DNA of 64,000 bases from Pectobacterium atrosepticum (GTDB taxonomy: Bacteria > Pseudomonadota > Gammaproteobacteria > Enterobacterales > Enterobacteriaceae), in contig CP036163.1 of NCBI GenBank assembly GCA_019056595.1, positions 62,001 through 126,000 of the forward strand, read 5' to 3'. Position 1 is the first letter of the stretch. The number at the start of each line of letters is the position of its first letter. Both the position numbers and the translations under genes were made by a program. The notes below the pieces were generated by a model. That model made no database searches, was not told the origin of the DNA, and was given only the letters and a program-made list of their open reading frames with translations. Below are positions 41,841 to 52,497 of the stretch, piece after piece.

Positions 41841-43589
41841 ATGCTGAATGATAAAGATCTCTCCACCTGGCAGACTTTTCGCCGCCTATGGCCGATGATC
41901 TCTCCTTTTAAGGCAGGGCTTGCTGTTGCTGCAATTGCGCTCATTATTAACGCAGCTGGCGATACACTCATGCTTTCACTGCTTAAACCTTTGCTGGATG
42001 AAGGATTTGGTAAGGCGGATCGCTCCGTATTGCTCTGGATGCCGCTGGTTGTTATTGGGTTGATGTTAGTCAGGGGGGCGTCGGGCTTTGTCTCCAGCTA
42101 CTGCGTTTCTTGGGTTTCAGGCAAAGTGGTGATGAATATGCGCCGCCGCCTTTTCTCTCATATTATGGGTATGCCGGTCGCATTCTTTGATCAACAGTCA
42201 ACAGGAACGCTATTATCCCGTATTACCTATGATTCAGAGCAGGTTGCGGCTTCGTCATCTGGCGCGTTAATTACTGTTGTCAGAGAAGGGGCCTCTATTA
42301 TTGGCCTGTTCATTCTGATGTTCTACTACAGCTGGCAGTTGTCCATCATCCTGATTGTGATTGCGCCGATTGTGTCGATCGCCATGCGCATGGTGTCCAA
42401 ACGGTTCCGTAGTATCAGTAAAAACATGCAGGATACGATGGGGCACGTCACCACCAGCACGGAGCAAATGCTTAAAGGGCATAAAGAAGTGCTGATGTTT
42501 GGCGGTCAGGACGTCGAGACTAAACGCTTCGAACAGGTCAGTAACCGGATGCGTCAGCAGGGCATGAAGATGGTATCTGCTTCTTCAATTTCCGACCCTA
42601 TCATTCAGTTGATCGCTTCTCTGGCCTTGGCATTCGTGCTGTATGCTGCCAGCTTCCCTAGCGTAATGGAAACGCTAACCGCGGGGACGATTACGGTGGT
42701 GTTCTCTTCCATGATTGCGCTGATGCGTCCGTTAAAATCACTGACTAACGTGAACGCACAGTTCCAGCGCGGTATGGCCGCATGCCAGACGCTGTTCGCT
42801 ATTCTGGACATGGAACAGGAACGTGACACGGGTAAACGAGAAATCGAACGTGCGAAAGGTGAGCTCGAATTCCGTCAGGTGAATTTCGCTTATCCGGCAA
42901 GAGAAAATCTGGCGCTGAAGAACATCAATCTGCATATCCCCGTGGGTAAAACGGTCGCGTTGGTTGGCCGCTCTGGTTCAGGCAAATCGACGATTGCTAG
43001 TTTGATCACGCGTTTTTACGATATTCAGTCGGGTGAGATTCTCCTCGATGGCCATGATTTACGTGAGTATCGCTTGTCTTCCTTGCGTAATCAGGTGGCG
43101 CTGGTTTCTCAAAACGTCCATCTGTTCAACGACACGATAGCAAACAATATCGCTTATGCCCGCAACGAAAACTATAGCCGTGAAGAAATTGAGCGCGCTG
43201 CAAAAATGGCATATGCAATGGACTTCATCAATAAGATGGAGCACGGTTTGGATACGGTCATTGGTGAAAATGGCGTGATGCTTTCTGGCGGGCAACGGCA
43301 GCGTATCGCGATTGCCCGTGCGCTGCTGCGTGATAGCCCAATCCTGATATTGGATGAGGCTACGTCGGCGCTGGATACGGAATCCGAACGCGCGATTCAG
43401 GCAGCATTAGACGAACTGCAAAAAGATCGGACCGCGCTGGTGATTGCACACCGTCTTTCCACGATTGAGAAAGCGGATGAGATTCTGGTGGTTGAGGATG
43501 GAAGAATTATTGAGCGAGGCAATCATACCGCGTTACTGGCGGCTAACGGTGCCTATGCTCAACTACATAGAATGCAGTTCGGCGAATGA
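41841..43589 (+). CDS. msbA: Lipid A export ATP-binding/permease protein MsbA
   Basis: A homodimeric ABC exporter that flips lipid A-core across the inner membrane. From ATG 41841 ([18 protein letters not shown]) it is 582 residues, the E. coli length; an in-frame ATG at 41796 overlapping comEC would add 15 unconserved residues. There are six TM helices, then Walker [10 protein letters not shown] (near residue 377), signature [16 protein letters not shown], Walker [13 protein letters not shown] and switch His IAHRLST. It overlaps lpxK by 4 bases. Confidence 0.97.
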   Translation: MLNDKDLSTWQTFRRLWPMISPFKAGLAVAAIALIINAAGDTLMLSLLKPLLDEGFGKADRSVLLWMPLVVIGLMLVRGASGFVSSYCVSWVSGKVVMNMRRRLFSHIMGMPVAFFDQQSTGTLLSRITYDSEQVAASSSGALITVVREGASIIGLFILMFYYSWQLSIILIVIAPIVSIAMRMVSKRFRSISKNMQDTMGHVTTSTEQMLKGHKEVLMFGGQDVETKRFEQVSNRMRQQGMKMVSASSISDPIIQLIASLALAFVLYAASFPSVMETLTAGTITVVFSSMIALMRPLKSLTNVNAQFQRGMAACQTLFAILDMEQERDTGKREIERAKGELEFRQVNFAYPARENLALKNINLHIPVGKTVALVGRSGSGKSTIASLITRFYDIQSGEILLDGHDLREYRLSSLRNQVALVSQNVHLFNDTIANNIAYARNENYSREEIERAAKMAYAMDFINKMEHGLDTVIGENGVMLSGGQRQRIAIARALLRDSPILILDEATSALDTESERAIQAALDELQKDRTALVIAHRLSTIEKADEILVVEDGRIIERGNHTALLAANGAYAQLHRMQFGE

Positions 43590-44587
43590 TTGAGCGTATT
43601 TGGTCCGGACAATCGCGGCTCTATTGGCTGTTACTGCCGCTTTCGTGGTTATACGGACTCATTACTTTTCTCATCCGTCAGAGCTATCGGCTAGGATGGC
43701 GGAAAAGCTGGCGATCTCCCGTGCCCATCGTGGTTGTGGGGAACCTGACGGCAGGCGGCAATGGGAAAACACCCGTAGTCATTTGGCTCGTCGAACAGTT
43801 GCAGCGCAGAGGCTATCGTGTCGGCGTGGTGTCGCGTGGTTACGGTGGAAAAGCTGAACGTTATCCGCTGCTGCTGAATGAATCGGTGACGACAGTGCAG
43901 GCTGGCGATGAACCAGTGTTGATTTTCCAACGCACTGGCGCGCCCGTTGCGGTAGCCCCTCGTCGCGCGGAAGCTGTGAGCGCATTATTGGCTCGACACA
44001 CGCTAGATGTGGTGATCACAGACGATGGATTACAGCACTATGCGTTGGCAAGAGATATCGAATTGGTTGTGATTGACGGGATGCGGCGTTTTGGCAATGG
44101 ATGGTGGTTGCCTGCGGGCCCGATGCGGGAAAGAGAAAGTCGCCTAGCGTTGGTGGATGCCGTCGTTGTTAACGGCGGTGTTCCGCAAACAAACGAGATA
44201 GGCATGACATTAACGGCGGGTATGGCGGTTAATTTACTGTCAGGTGAATCCCGCTCGCTTAGCCAGTTGCATGATGTGGTTGCGATGGCGGGCATCGGAC
44301 ATCCTCCTCGTTTTTTTGCTACGCTGCGCGATGCGGGCGTCAGCATTGCACGCGAAGTTGCCTTTGCTGACCATCAATCGTACCAGCCAGAACAGCTCGC
44401 ATTGCTGACTCAAGATACGACGCAGCCGTTGCTGATGACGGAAAAAGATGCGGTAAAATGTAAGGCGTTTGCCCAGGATAACTGGTGGTATCTGCCCGTC
44501 GATGCGGTGCTAGCCGAGCCTCAGGGCACGCAATTGCTCGACAAACTAGAATATATGCTTAATCGGAATGTTGGCAGCAGAACGTAA
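43586..44587 (+). CDS. lpxK: Tetraacyldisaccharide 4'-kinase
   Basis: Phosphorylates the 4' position of the lipid A disaccharide to make lipid IVA, at the cytoplasmic face of the inner membrane. The 333-residue protein has an N-terminal membrane-associating segment and the P-loop [13 protein letters not shown] (near residue 50), plus [11 protein letters not shown]. The start overlaps the msbA stop (ATGA). ycaQ, which follows lpxK in E. coli, is absent: only 111 bases separate lpxK from ycaR. Confidence 0.96.
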   Translation: MIERIWSGQSRLYWLLLPLSWLYGLITFLIRQSYRLGWRKSWRSPVPIVVVGNLTAGGNGKTPVVIWLVEQLQRRGYRVGVVSRGYGGKAERYPLLLNESVTTVQAGDEPVLIFQRTGAPVAVAPRRAEAVSALLARHTLDVVITDDGLQHYALARDIELVVIDGMRRFGNGWWLPAGPMRERESRLALVDAVVVNGGVPQTNEIGMTLTAGMAVNLLSGESRSLSQLHDVVAMAGIGHPPRFFATLRDAGVSIAREVAFADHQSYQPEQLALLTQDTTQPLLMTEKDAVKCKAFAQDNWWYLPVDAVLAEPQGTQLLDKLEYMLNRNVGSRT

Positions 44588-44698
44588 ATCGTCATTCTGC
44601 TACGATTTTAGGTATCCTCTGTGGGTATCAACTTATTAGATCGCTGCTACGGCGATAAAGAAAATGTCGGTCATTGATCGGCCAAAGATGGAGGAAGC

Positions 44699-44881
44699 AT
44701 GGATCACCGTTTACTTGAGATTGTTGCCTGTCCTGTTTGTAATGGTCGGCTGTATTTTAATAAAGAGAAACTGGAGCTGATATGCAAGGCCGATGGGTTG
44801 GCCTATCCAGTTCGTGATGGTATCCCTGTGCTGCTGGAGAATGAGGCACGTAAACTTGGGGCTGACGAGATAACGCAATGA
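44699..44881 (+). CDS. ycaR: UPF0434 / Trm112-like small protein YcaR
   Basis: A 60-residue protein beginning [18 protein letters not shown], with a CPxC pair and a later Cys ([21 protein letters not shown]) that resemble a zinc-ribbon Trm112 fold. GGAGGAAGC precedes the ATG. Its end overlaps kdsB by 4 bases (ATGA), so it is translationally coupled to KDO activation. The function is not established. Confidence 0.92.
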   Translation: MDHRLLEIVACPVCNGRLYFNKEKLELICKADGLAYPVRDGIPVLLENEARKLGADEITQ

Positions 44882-45630
44882 CCTTTACTGTGATCATCCC
44901 TGCGCGCTTTGCGTCAAGCCGACTGCCGGGTAAACCGCTGGCGGACATCAACGGCAAACCGATGGTCGTTCATGTGATGGAACGGGCACAGGAATCAGGG
45001 GCACAGCGCGTCATTGTTGCCACCGATCATCCTGATGTTGAGGTTGCCGTGCGGCAGGCTGGTGGTGAAGTGTGTTTGACTCGCGCCGATCATAATTCTG
45101 GCACCGAGCGGCTGGCTGAAGTCATCGAACGCTATGGTTTTACCGATGACGACATCATTGTTAACGTTCAGGGGGATGAACCACTCATTCCATCCGTTAT
45201 CATTCGTCAGGTGGCGGAAAACCTTGCAGCCAGTAAAGCAGGAATGGCGACACTGGCCGTGCCGATTGAAACCAGTGAAGAAGCCTTCAATCCGAATGCA
45301 GTAAAAGTGGTGACCGACGCTGAGGGATACGCGCTGTATTTTTCCCGAGCGACGATTCCCTGGGACAGAGAGCGTTTTGCTCAGTCGAAGGAAACCATTG
45401 GCGATCATTTCCTCCGGCATATAGGTATTTATGCCTACCGTGCGGGTTTTGTTCGTCGTTATGTCACATGGGCCCCGAGCCAACTGGAGCAAATCGAATT
45501 ACTGGAGCAACTACGTGTGCTGTGGTACGGCGAGAAGATTCATGTTGCGGTTGCCAAAGCCGTTCCTAGCGTCGGTGTTGATACACCAGAAGATCTAGCC
45601 CGTGTGCGACAAGTCATGGCTGGTCAATAA
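44878..45630 (+). CDS. kdsB: 3-deoxy-manno-octulosonate cytidylyltransferase
   Basis: Activates KDO with CTP to CMP-KDO for lipopolysaccharide inner core. The 250-residue nucleotidyltransferase starts [18 protein letters not shown], the CTP-binding motif, and has [11 protein letters not shown] and the metal-site [10 protein letters not shown] segment. It closes the comEC-msbA-lpxK-ycaR-kdsB run and is followed by a terminator. Confidence 0.97.
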   Translation: MTFTVIIPARFASSRLPGKPLADINGKPMVVHVMERAQESGAQRVIVATDHPDVEVAVRQAGGEVCLTRADHNSGTERLAEVIERYGFTDDDIIVNVQGDEPLIPSVIIRQVAENLAASKAGMATLAVPIETSEEAFNPNAVKVVTDAEGYALYFSRATIPWDRERFAQSKETIGDHFLRHIGIYAYRAGFVRRYVTWAPSQLEQIELLEQLRVLWYGEKIHVAVAKAVPSVGVDTPEDLARVRQVMAGQ

Positions 45631-45659
45631 AACGTATCACACTAACCTGCTATAAGTAC

Positions 45660-45706
45660 TTCATGGGCGTCTATTCTTGACGAAATAGATGCCCATGAAA
45701 CTTTTC
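45660..45706 (+). terminator. Terminator after kdsB
   Basis: A 16-bp imperfect stem (TTCATGGGCGTCTATT / AATAGATGCCCATGAA) with an 8-base loop is followed by ACTTTTCTT. Confidence 0.75.
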
Positions 45707-45757
45707 TTAAGACCATCACTTTATTTTTAAATTATTTAGTACTTATTTAGATAACTA

Positions 45758-45880
<123 letters not shown>

Positions 45881-46002
45881 AATTCTTAAATTTTCTCAAA
45901 CTACGCTGTATCGCTTTATTTATGCAGGTTATGTATTCCCATCCTGAATTGAACCGCCGCGAGTGGAACTTTTATTTTTATATTTAAATGCTACTATCAA
46001 TT

Positions 46003-46028
46003 CGCCATGTTTTCGCATGGCGTTTTTT
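46003..46028 (+). terminator. Terminator-like hairpin just upstream of the pectate lyase start
   Basis: The stem CGCCATG / CATGGCG with loop TTTTCG is followed by six Ts, ending 28 bases before the pel ATG. It has the form of an intrinsic terminator, so it either ends upstream transcription or acts as an attenuator in the pel leader. No KdgR operator could be recognised nearby. Confidence 0.6.
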
Positions 46029-46055
46029 GTTATTTCAACTAAGGATGGTAATGAT

Positions 46056-47369
46056 ATGGATGCTAAACGTTATATAGCAAAAATTTTTCTCGGCGGTATG
46101 TTAATGGGTGCAGCTGCGGGCAGCAGTGCGGCGGTTTATTACATGGCACCTAACGGCGATGACGCGAGTAACGGCAGTAAAAACTCTCCCTGGAAAACGA
46201 TCGATCGCGCGCAGAAAACGTTAAATGCTGGCGACCGTCTGTGGGTTCGTGGCGGTAAATACGTGTTCACTAAGGGACTGAACGTTTGTGCTACTCGCAC
46301 TGATGTAGTGAATGCGATCACGCTAAGTAAGAGCGGAACGGAAGGTAAACGCATAGAGTATTGGGCGTCTAGCGGAGAAGTACCAATTTTTGATTTCAGC
46401 CAGATGCAGGATGATTGCCGCGTTAAAGGGTTCAACGTTGTCGCAGATTGGGTTTCTGTGAAAGGGTTGGAAATAACCGGTGTTCCGCAACGTAATAACC
46501 TTAACCATGAATCCTGGGGCGTGTGGAATAGGGGCAGCAATAATATATTTGAGCAGTTGAATATTCACCATATTATGGGGACGGGCCTGTTCATTCAGCG
46601 TGGGGGAAATAATCTGGTATTGAATAGTGACTCTCACCATAATTACGACCCACTGACATCTAATGGTGCGGGCCAAAGTGGAGATGGCTTCGGTGCGCAT
46701 ATCCCTGCTAATCAGCCAGGTAATATTTTCCGTGGTTGCCGGGCATGGTCAAACTCAGATGATGGCTTCGATTTAATTAATGCCTATTCTCCGGTGTTGA
46801 TTGAAAACTCTTGGGCCTGGTCGCACGGTTATCTACCGGGGACGACACAATCACTGGCAGCAGGTAACGGCAATGGTTTTAAAATCGGTGGCTACGGTGG
46901 TGTTTATGTGGCAAATGCGGTGAAACATACCGTGCGTAACTCGGTTGCGTTTTTAAATAAGGCAGCTGGTTTTTATGCCAACCACCATCCGGTAGCGAAC
47001 GATTTCTTTAACAACACGGGCTATAAAAATAACCCGAACTTTGCTATCCGCGGCATTGATGCAAACGGAAAAGCAATTGGGCTGGGTACGCTGCGTAACA
47101 ACGTTTCCCACGGCGGTAAAGACTTGTCGTTCTCCGACGGGGCAAACATGCGCTATAACTCGTGGGATCTGAAAATTGTGGTATCAGATGCTGATTTCGA
47201 GAGCGTTTCCGTCACCGGATGGGATGCGCCGCGTCAGGCGGATGGTAGCTTGCCAGTACTCAAGAGCCTGCATCTTGCTTCGGGCAGCGCGTTGATCAAC
47301 AAGGGTGGCGATGTCAAATTGCCTTACAAAGGATCGGCTCCAGATTTGGGTGCCTTTGAACGCGAATAG
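46056..47369 (+). CDS. Secreted pectate lyase, polysaccharide lyase family 9 (PelL/Pel9A-like)
   Basis: Cleaves polygalacturonate by beta-elimination, outside the cell. The 437-residue precursor starts at ATG 46056, after an AAGGATGG SD, with a Sec signal peptide of about 26 residues ending near SSAAVYY. The right-handed parallel beta-helix of PL9 is indicated by repeated N-rich turns. The calcium site is seen as NGAGQSGDGFG and SNSDDGFDLIN, and the catalytic lysine as GNGNGFKIGGYGG. This matches Dickeya PelL/Pel9A (about 425 residues) better than the longer exo-acting PelX. Like other pectinases it would be exported through a type II system. It lies alone between two ERIC elements, within otherwise conserved housekeeping genes, suggesting local insertion. 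Confidence 0.9.
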   Translation: MDAKRYIAKIFLGGMLMGAAAGSSAAVYYMAPNGDDASNGSKNSPWKTIDRAQKTLNAGDRLWVRGGKYVFTKGLNVCATRTDVVNAITLSKSGTEGKRIEYWASSGEVPIFDFSQMQDDCRVKGFNVVADWVSVKGLEITGVPQRNNLNHESWGVWNRGSNNIFEQLNIHHIMGTGLFIQRGGNNLVLNSDSHHNYDPLTSNGAGQSGDGFGAHIPANQPGNIFRGCRAWSNSDDGFDLINAYSPVLIENSWAWSHGYLPGTTQSLAAGNGNGFKIGGYGGVYVANAVKHTVRNSVAFLNKAAGFYANHHPVANDFFNNTGYKNNPNFAIRGIDANGKAIGLGTLRNNVSHGGKDLSFSDGANMRYNSWDLKIVVSDADFESVSVTGWDAPRQADGSLPVLKSLHLASGSALINKGGDVKLPYKGSAPDLGAFERE

Positions 47370-47483
47370 TAGTGGCGTGGTAGTACACTGGCCTGTCACT
47401 CACGATATTCCCTGCTGACGTGCAGGGGATATTGCTGCAATAACTTCAGCAGGGCGTGATCCCTGCCGTCATTGATCCCCGCT

Positions 47484-47687
47484 TATACTCTAAATAATTC
47501 GAGTTTCAGGCAGGCGGCAAGCGAAGGAGTCCCGATGAGCTTACATAAGTAAGTGATTCGGGTGAGTGACAAATCCGCCAAAGGCTGATTTGAGCGCTGC
47601 TTGCAGCGACCCCAACGGGGCGAGGCCCACGCGAGTGGGCTGAGTAGTGCAGCCAACGCACATGCAACTTGAAGTATGACGAGTATA
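47484..47687 (+). repeat. Long-form ERIC element downstream of the pectate lyase
   Basis: About 204 bases from TATACTCTAAATAATTCG to CTTGAAGTATGACGAGTATA. The core palindrome is followed, after GTGAGTGA, by an ~80-base insert with the palindromes GCTGCTTGCAGC, CCCCAACGGGG and CCCACGCGAGTGGG. Upstream, a hairpin at 47405-47432 lies just after the pectate lyase but has no T tract. Confidence 0.9.
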
Positions 47688-47771
47688 TTTGATCTGCATT
47701 GAAGTATTTGTCCTCTGCTCGCCGCATCATGGTGGGTGGAGCTATTTGGCTCAACTGAGGTATAGCCGTTT

Positions 47772-48665
47772 ATGGAACAGTTGAAATCGGAACTCAGTAC
47801 GGTTTTGGGGGAAAGCCTCAGCCGACTTGAGCGCATAAGCGAACAGCCCTATGCGGATCTGTATGCCTTGTATGATAAAGAGGGTCATGCGATTCCTTTG
47901 TTGGCCAAAAGTTATGTTTGCCAGGGGGTGGCGCAGCAGGAAGCCTATAAACTTTCGATGCTGGCGCGTGAAGGCGATGTCCGTCTGCCAACCGTCTATG
48001 GACTGGTGTTGACGCAACAGCAGCCTTATCGGGAACTGCTGCTGATTGAGCGCTTGCGCGGTGTGTCGGTGGAGGCTCCCCCAAGAAGCGGCCAGCGCTG
48101 GACGCTGCTGATGGATCAAATTGTTGAAAACGTACTGGCCTGGCACCGAATTGACAGCCATGGCTGTGTCGGTTCTGTCGATAGCACACAGGACAACGAT
48201 TGGTTCAGTTGGTACCAGCAGCGTCTGGAAGTCCTGTGGTCTACGTTGCTTAATGTCAATGCGCCTCAGCTCACACAGCAGGATCGTACCGTGCTTTATC
48301 GTTCGCGCCAGTGTCTGGAAGTGTTGTTTGAGGATTTTGACGACAGCTGTGTGTTGGTGCACGGCAACCTTTCGCTACGCAGTATGTTGAAGGATGCGCG
48401 TAGCGACCAACTATTAGCGATGATTAATCCGGGGATGATGCTGTGGGCACCCAGAGAGTATGAACTCTTTCGGCTTTGCGAATCCGGAATGCCGGAGCAA
48501 CTGCTTTATCACTACCTCAAACAAGCACCGGTATCTGAATCCTTCGTCTACCGGCGCTGGCTCTATGTCATTTGGGAAGCAGTGTCCCGCTATATCCATA
48601 CAGGACAGTTAGACCGTCAGCTATTTGATGTGGCTTCTCGCGAGCTATCTCCCTGGCTGGAGTGA
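47772..48665 (+). CDS. ycbJ: YcbJ, aminoglycoside-phosphotransferase-fold protein of unknown function
   Basis: A 297-residue cytosolic protein related to the APH/choline-kinase family. The catalytic-loop equivalent reads VLVHGNLSLRSML, with Asn where active kinases have Asp (HGDxxxxN), and the later metal-binding IDxx is replaced by MINPGMMLW. Catalytic activity is therefore doubtful. Position downstream of kdsB and before elyC/cmoM matches E. coli ycbJ. The last 49 bases overlap the 3' end of the convergent elyC gene. Confidence 0.88.
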   Translation: MEQLKSELSTVLGESLSRLERISEQPYADLYALYDKEGHAIPLLAKSYVCQGVAQQEAYKLSMLAREGDVRLPTVYGLVLTQQQPYRELLLIERLRGVSVEAPPRSGQRWTLLMDQIVENVLAWHRIDSHGCVGSVDSTQDNDWFSWYQQRLEVLWSTLLNVNAPQLTQQDRTVLYRSRQCLEVLFEDFDDSCVLVHGNLSLRSMLKDARSDQLLAMINPGMMLWAPREYELFRLCESGMPEQLLYHYLKQAPVSESFVYRRWLYVIWEAVSRYIHTGQLDRQLFDVASRELSPWLE

Positions 48666-49465
48666 GTCTGCGGTTGTTCCGCGTCGTGCGGTGCTGCCGA
48701 GGTTCCCTTTAGCAACTGCCAGAGGCGACCGAGCGTTTCATACCAGGCTCGCTCGCTGTGTGATAAATAGTAAGCTGAAGGGAACACTTTCTCCCACGGG
48801 TTGAGCGCAGAGGTGATCGCCATCTGATTCGCCGGAGCGGGAATCGGTGCTAGCCCCTGAGCCTGGAAAAAGCGGATGGCGCGAGGCAGATGGTTAGCTG
48901 AGGTCACCAGCAGAAAAGGGCGATCGCCAACAATCTTAGCGGTTGCCGCTGCTTCTTCTTCCGTATCCCTTGGCGTATCAAGAATGACGATATCCTGCCG
49001 AGGGATACCCAAACTCTCTGCTACCAGCGCCGCGGTTTTCGCACTACTGACAGGATTCCCCTGTGCCGCCCCGCCAGTAAAAATCAATTTTGCGCCGGGG
49101 TTGGCATGATAAAGGCGAATGCCTTCCGTGACGCGCGGGAGGCTGTTGCTGATGAGGTTGGAGCTGGGCGCCCATTCCGCGTTATAGGTATATCCCCCGC
49201 CTAGCACGACAATATAGTCGGCTTTGCTCGCCTGTGACGTCTGCTGCCAGGTTGGATACTGTGATTCCAGTGGTAACAATAGTCGATCGGCCACAGGTTG
49301 CAGGCTGAGTAGAATAAGCATCAGCCAACTGCCTAATACCATCGTTTTCCCCGTGCGCTGCCGCCGAGTAAACCAGAGCAACAACAGGCCAACACCCATC
49401 AAAAGCAGTAGCAATGGCAGAGGTTGCAGAAGGCCACCGACGAACTTTTTGAGTGTGAAAAGCAT
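48617..49465 (-). CDS. elyC: Envelope biogenesis factor ElyC (YcbC, DUF218)
   Basis: A 282-residue inner-membrane protein with two N-terminal TM helices (about 10-30 and 40-60) and a periplasmic DUF218 domain: DYIVVLGGGYTYN, LIFTGGAAQGNPVSSAKTAA (shown to 20 residues) and TSANHLPRAIRFFQAQG. E. coli ElyC affects peptidoglycan synthesis at low temperature through the lipid carrier. The protein is ~20 residues longer than the 259-residue E. coli form because of a hydrophilic, low-complexity tail (DAEQPQTHSSQGDSSREA). That tail is encoded in the segment overlapping ycbJ. Confidence 0.9.
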   Translation of the reverse strand: MLFTLKKFVGGLLQPLPLLLLLMGVGLLLLWFTRRQRTGKTMVLGSWLMLILLSLQPVADRLLLPLESQYPTWQQTSQASKADYIVVLGGGYTYNAEWAPSSNLISNSLPRVTEGIRLYHANPGAKLIFTGGAAQGNPVSSAKTAALVAESLGIPRQDIVILDTPRDTEEEAAATAKIVGDRPFLLVTSANHLPRAIRFFQAQGLAPIPAPANQMAITSALNPWEKVFPSAYYLSHSERAWYETLGRLWQLLKGTSAAPHDAEQPQTHSSQGDSSREATSNS

Positions 49466-49633
49466 AAAATTGCATTCCTTTTGAGTGAAAAAACCGCATC
49501 TGGGAAGATATCATGCGGTAAGGCCATTCATTCTAAGCCAGCCTGTGCCAAAATGGCAGGCTGGAAAAAATTGCATCGCGCAGACAGGTGCTGCACGATC
49601 TTCCCCCGTTTATATGATGCGGAACAATGACTG

Positions 49634-50419
49634 ATGCAGGATCGCAATTTTAACGATATCGCCGAAAAATTTGCTCAGAATATCTATGGCACAACGAAGG
49701 GGAGACTTCGGCTGGCGGTATTGTGGCAGGATCTTAGCGAGCTTTTGGCCAAGCTTCCGGCTCGGCCTTTGCGCATCCTTGACGCGGGAGGCGGTGAAGG
49801 GCAGATGGCCTGTCGTCTGGCGGCTTTAGGACATCAGGTATTGTTGTGCGATGTTTCCGATGAGATGATTCAGCGCGCCAAAAACGCGGCAGCTGCGCAG
49901 GGTGTCAGCCATAATATGCGTTTTGTGCAGTGTGCCGCACAGGATATCGCGCAATATATGGAAAGCCCCGCCGATCTGATATTGTTCCACGCGGTGCTGG
50001 AGTGGGTCGCGCAACCGCAGCAGGCGCTGAAAATATTGTATGATTGCCTGTCGCCGGGTGGTGCGCTGTCTTTGATGTTTTATAACCATCACGGGCTGTT
50101 GATGCGTAACATGGTGCTGGGCAACTTTGATTATGTTCAGGCCGGCATGCCGAAGAATAAACGGCGTTCGTTATCGCCAGATCACCCGCTGGATCCGCAA
50201 GAAGTGTACGGCTGGCTTGATGATATGGGGCTAACTATTAGCGGAAAAACTGGCGTGCGTGTGTTTCATGACTACTTGCAGAATAAGCAGCAGCAGATTG
50301 ATAAATTTGCCGATATTCTGGAGCTTGAGCAGCGGTATTGCCGACAAGAGCCTTTTGTGAGTTTGGGCCGTTATATCCATGTCATGGCGCATAAACCCCC
50401 TTTGAAGGATGCATTATGA
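49634..50419 (+). CDS. cmoM: tRNA 5-carboxymethoxyuridine methyltransferase CmoM (SmtA)
   Basis: Methylates cmo5U34 to mcmo5U34 in a subset of tRNAs with S-adenosylmethionine. It is a 261-residue class I methyltransferase: motif [21 protein letters not shown] (about residues 44-63), motif [11 protein letters not shown] and post-[12 protein letters not shown]. It overlaps mukF by 4 bases, as in E. coli where smtA heads the mukFEB operon. Confidence 0.95.
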   Translation: MQDRNFNDIAEKFAQNIYGTTKGRLRLAVLWQDLSELLAKLPARPLRILDAGGGEGQMACRLAALGHQVLLCDVSDEMIQRAKNAAAAQGVSHNMRFVQCAAQDIAQYMESPADLILFHAVLEWVAQPQQALKILYDCLSPGGALSLMFYNHHGLLMRNMVLGNFDYVQAGMPKNKRRSLSPDHPLDPQEVYGWLDDMGLTISGKTGVRVFHDYLQNKQQQIDKFADILELEQRYCRQEPFVSLGRYIHVMAHKPPLKDAL

Positions 50420-51741
50420 GTGATTTTTCCCAGACTGTACCCGAACTGGTCGCCTGGGCACGAAAAAACGATTTCTCCATTTCCCTCCCCACCGAACGCT
50501 TGGCGTTTTTGATGGCGATTGCCACGCTTAATGGCGAACGTATGGATGGTGAAATGAGTGAAGGTGAGCTGATTGATGCTTTCCGTCATGTGAGTCAGGG
50601 ATTTGATCAGACGAGCGAAACCATTACCATCCGCGCCAACAATGCGATTAACGATTTGGTGCGCCAGCGGTTACTTAACCGTTTTACCAGTGAACAAGCG
50701 GAAGGTAATGCGATTTACCGTCTGACCCCGCTGGGGATCGGTATTACTGATTACTATATCCGGCAACGTGAGTTCTCGACGCTGCGGCTTTCTATGCAGC
50801 TCTCTATCGTGGCGCAAGAGCTTAGCCGTGCGGCCGATGCGGCGGAAGAAGACGGCGATGAGTTCCACTGGCATCGCAACGTATTTGCGCCGCTGAAATA
50901 TTCCGTTGCTGAAATTTTTGACAGCATTGATTTGTCGCAGCGCGTGATGGATGAACAGCAGCAGGGCGTTAAAGACGATATTGCTGCGCTGTTAAATCAG
51001 GATTGGCGAGCGGCGATCAGCAGTTGTGAACAACTGCTGACGGAAACCTCGTCTACGCTGCGTGAGTTGCAGGACACGCTCGAAGCCGCGGGTGACAAAT
51101 TGCAGACGAGCCTGTTGAGCATTCAGGATACGATTATGAATAACCCGCATAATCTGGAGTTTGTCGATAAGCTGGTGTTCGACCTGCAAAACAAACTTGA
51201 CCGCATTGTGAGTTGGGGGCAGCAGACGATAGATTTGTGGATTGGTTACGATCGGCACGTACATAAGTTTATCCGTACCGCCATTGATATGGATAAAAAC
51301 CGCGTCTTTGCTCAGCGGTTGCGTCAGTCAGTGCAGAGCTATTTCGATAACCCTTGGGCGCTGACGTTTGCCAACGCCGATCGTTTGCTGGATATGCGTG
51401 ATGAAGAACTGACGTTGCGTAGTGAAGAAGTGACCGGTGAACTGCCGCCGGAGCTGGAATACGAAGAGTTTAGTGAAATGCGCGAGCAACTGATCGCGTT
51501 GGTCGAGCAAGCGCTGCATAAATATAAAGCGCAACAGATCCCGCTTGATTTGAGTGAAGTGATGCGTGAATACCTCGCGCAGTATCCTCGCTCGCGGCAT
51601 TTTGATGTTGCCCGAATCGTGGTCGACCAGGCAGTACGTCTGGGCGTAGCCGACACAGATTTCACCGGATTACCTGCATTGTGGCAGGCGATCAATGAGT
51701 ACGGAGCCAAGGTGCAGGCCCATGTCATCGACAAATATTGA
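50416..51741 (+). CDS. mukF: Chromosome partition protein MukF (kleisin)
   Basis: The kleisin subunit of the MukBEF condensin. It has 441 residues: an N-terminal winged-helix dimerisation domain (about 1-115), a helical/coiled-coil middle (the four-helix bundle reaching about 280), an acidic linker near residue 340 ([13 protein letters not shown]) and a C-terminal winged helix that binds the MukB head. Its end overlaps the mukE start by 20 bases. Confidence 0.97.
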   Translation: MSDFSQTVPELVAWARKNDFSISLPTERLAFLMAIATLNGERMDGEMSEGELIDAFRHVSQGFDQTSETITIRANNAINDLVRQRLLNRFTSEQAEGNAIYRLTPLGIGITDYYIRQREFSTLRLSMQLSIVAQELSRAADAAEEDGDEFHWHRNVFAPLKYSVAEIFDSIDLSQRVMDEQQQGVKDDIAALLNQDWRAAISSCEQLLTETSSTLRELQDTLEAAGDKLQTSLLSIQDTIMNNPHNLEFVDKLVFDLQNKLDRIVSWGQQTIDLWIGYDRHVHKFIRTAIDMDKNRVFAQRLRQSVQSYFDNPWALTFANADRLLDMRDEELTLRSEEVTGELPPELEYEEFSEMREQLIALVEQALHKYKAQQIPLDLSEVMREYLAQYPRSRHFDVARIVVDQAVRLGVADTDFTGLPALWQAINEYGAKVQAHVIDKY

Positions 51742-52444
51742 ACAATTTATGCCAGTGAAGCTGGCAACCGCGCTGTCGAATAACCTCTTTCCCGCGCTGG
51801 ATAGCCAATTACGCGCTGGGCGCCATATTGGTATTGAGGAACTGGAGAATCACGTATTTTTGATGGATTTCCAGGAGGTGCTGGAGGAGTTCTACAGCCG
51901 TTACAACGTGGAACTGATCCGCGCGCCGGAAGGGTTTTTCTATCTGCGTCCGCGCTCTACCACGTTGATCCCTCGCTCTGTGCTGTCCGAGCTGGATATG
52001 ATGGTAGGGAAAATTCTCTGTTATCTCTATCTGAGCCCAGAGCGCCTGGCGCACGAAGGCATTTTCAGCCAGCAGGAGCTTTATGAGGAACTGCTGAGTC
52101 TCGCGGATGAAAGCAAGCTGTTGAAGCTGGTGAATCAGCGCTCCACTGGCTCCGATCTGGATCGCCAAAAGTTGCAGGAAAAAGTCAGAACCTCGCTTAA
52201 CCGCTTACGTCGGTTAGGCATGATCTACTTTATGGGCAATGACAGCAGCAAGTTCAGAATTACTGAATCGGTATTCCGCTTCGGGGCTGATGTGCGCAGC
52301 GGCGATGATGCCCGTGAAGCACAGCTACGAATGATTCGCGATGGTGAAGCGATGCCTGTTGAAGGTAGTTTGTCGCTGAAAGATGACAGCGACGATAACG
52401 ATCGCACCGATGATACCGCGCCAGAAACGGGCGAGGATGAATAA
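51722..52444 (+). CDS. mukE: Chromosome partition protein MukE (kite)
   Basis: The kite subunit binding the MukF linker. From ATG 51722 ([15 protein letters not shown]) it is 240 residues; an earlier in-frame start at 51695 lies in mukF and adds nothing conserved. Two winged helices are expected, with [20 protein letters not shown] and [20 protein letters not shown] (20 residues shown) conserved. The acidic tail [11 protein letters not shown] is typical. Confidence 0.97.
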   Translation: MSSTNIEQFMPVKLATALSNNLFPALDSQLRAGRHIGIEELENHVFLMDFQEVLEEFYSRYNVELIRAPEGFFYLRPRSTTLIPRSVLSELDMMVGKILCYLYLSPERLAHEGIFSQQELYEELLSLADESKLLKLVNQRSTGSDLDRQKLQEKVRTSLNRLRRLGMIYFMGNDSSKFRITESVFRFGADVRSGDDAREAQLRMIRDGEAMPVEGSLSLKDDSDDNDRTDDTAPETGEDE

Positions 52445-52497
52445 GAGCTTATCCCACCTCTACTGGGATAGGCTCTACGTGTTGAGGATGAACAGGA

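Noticed and set aside
45881-46055. Search for a KdgR operator upstream of the pectate lyase
   Set aside because: No sequence close to the AAAATGAAACATTGTTTCATTTT-type palindrome was found; only a weak ATGAAAC half near 45695, inside the kdsB terminator.
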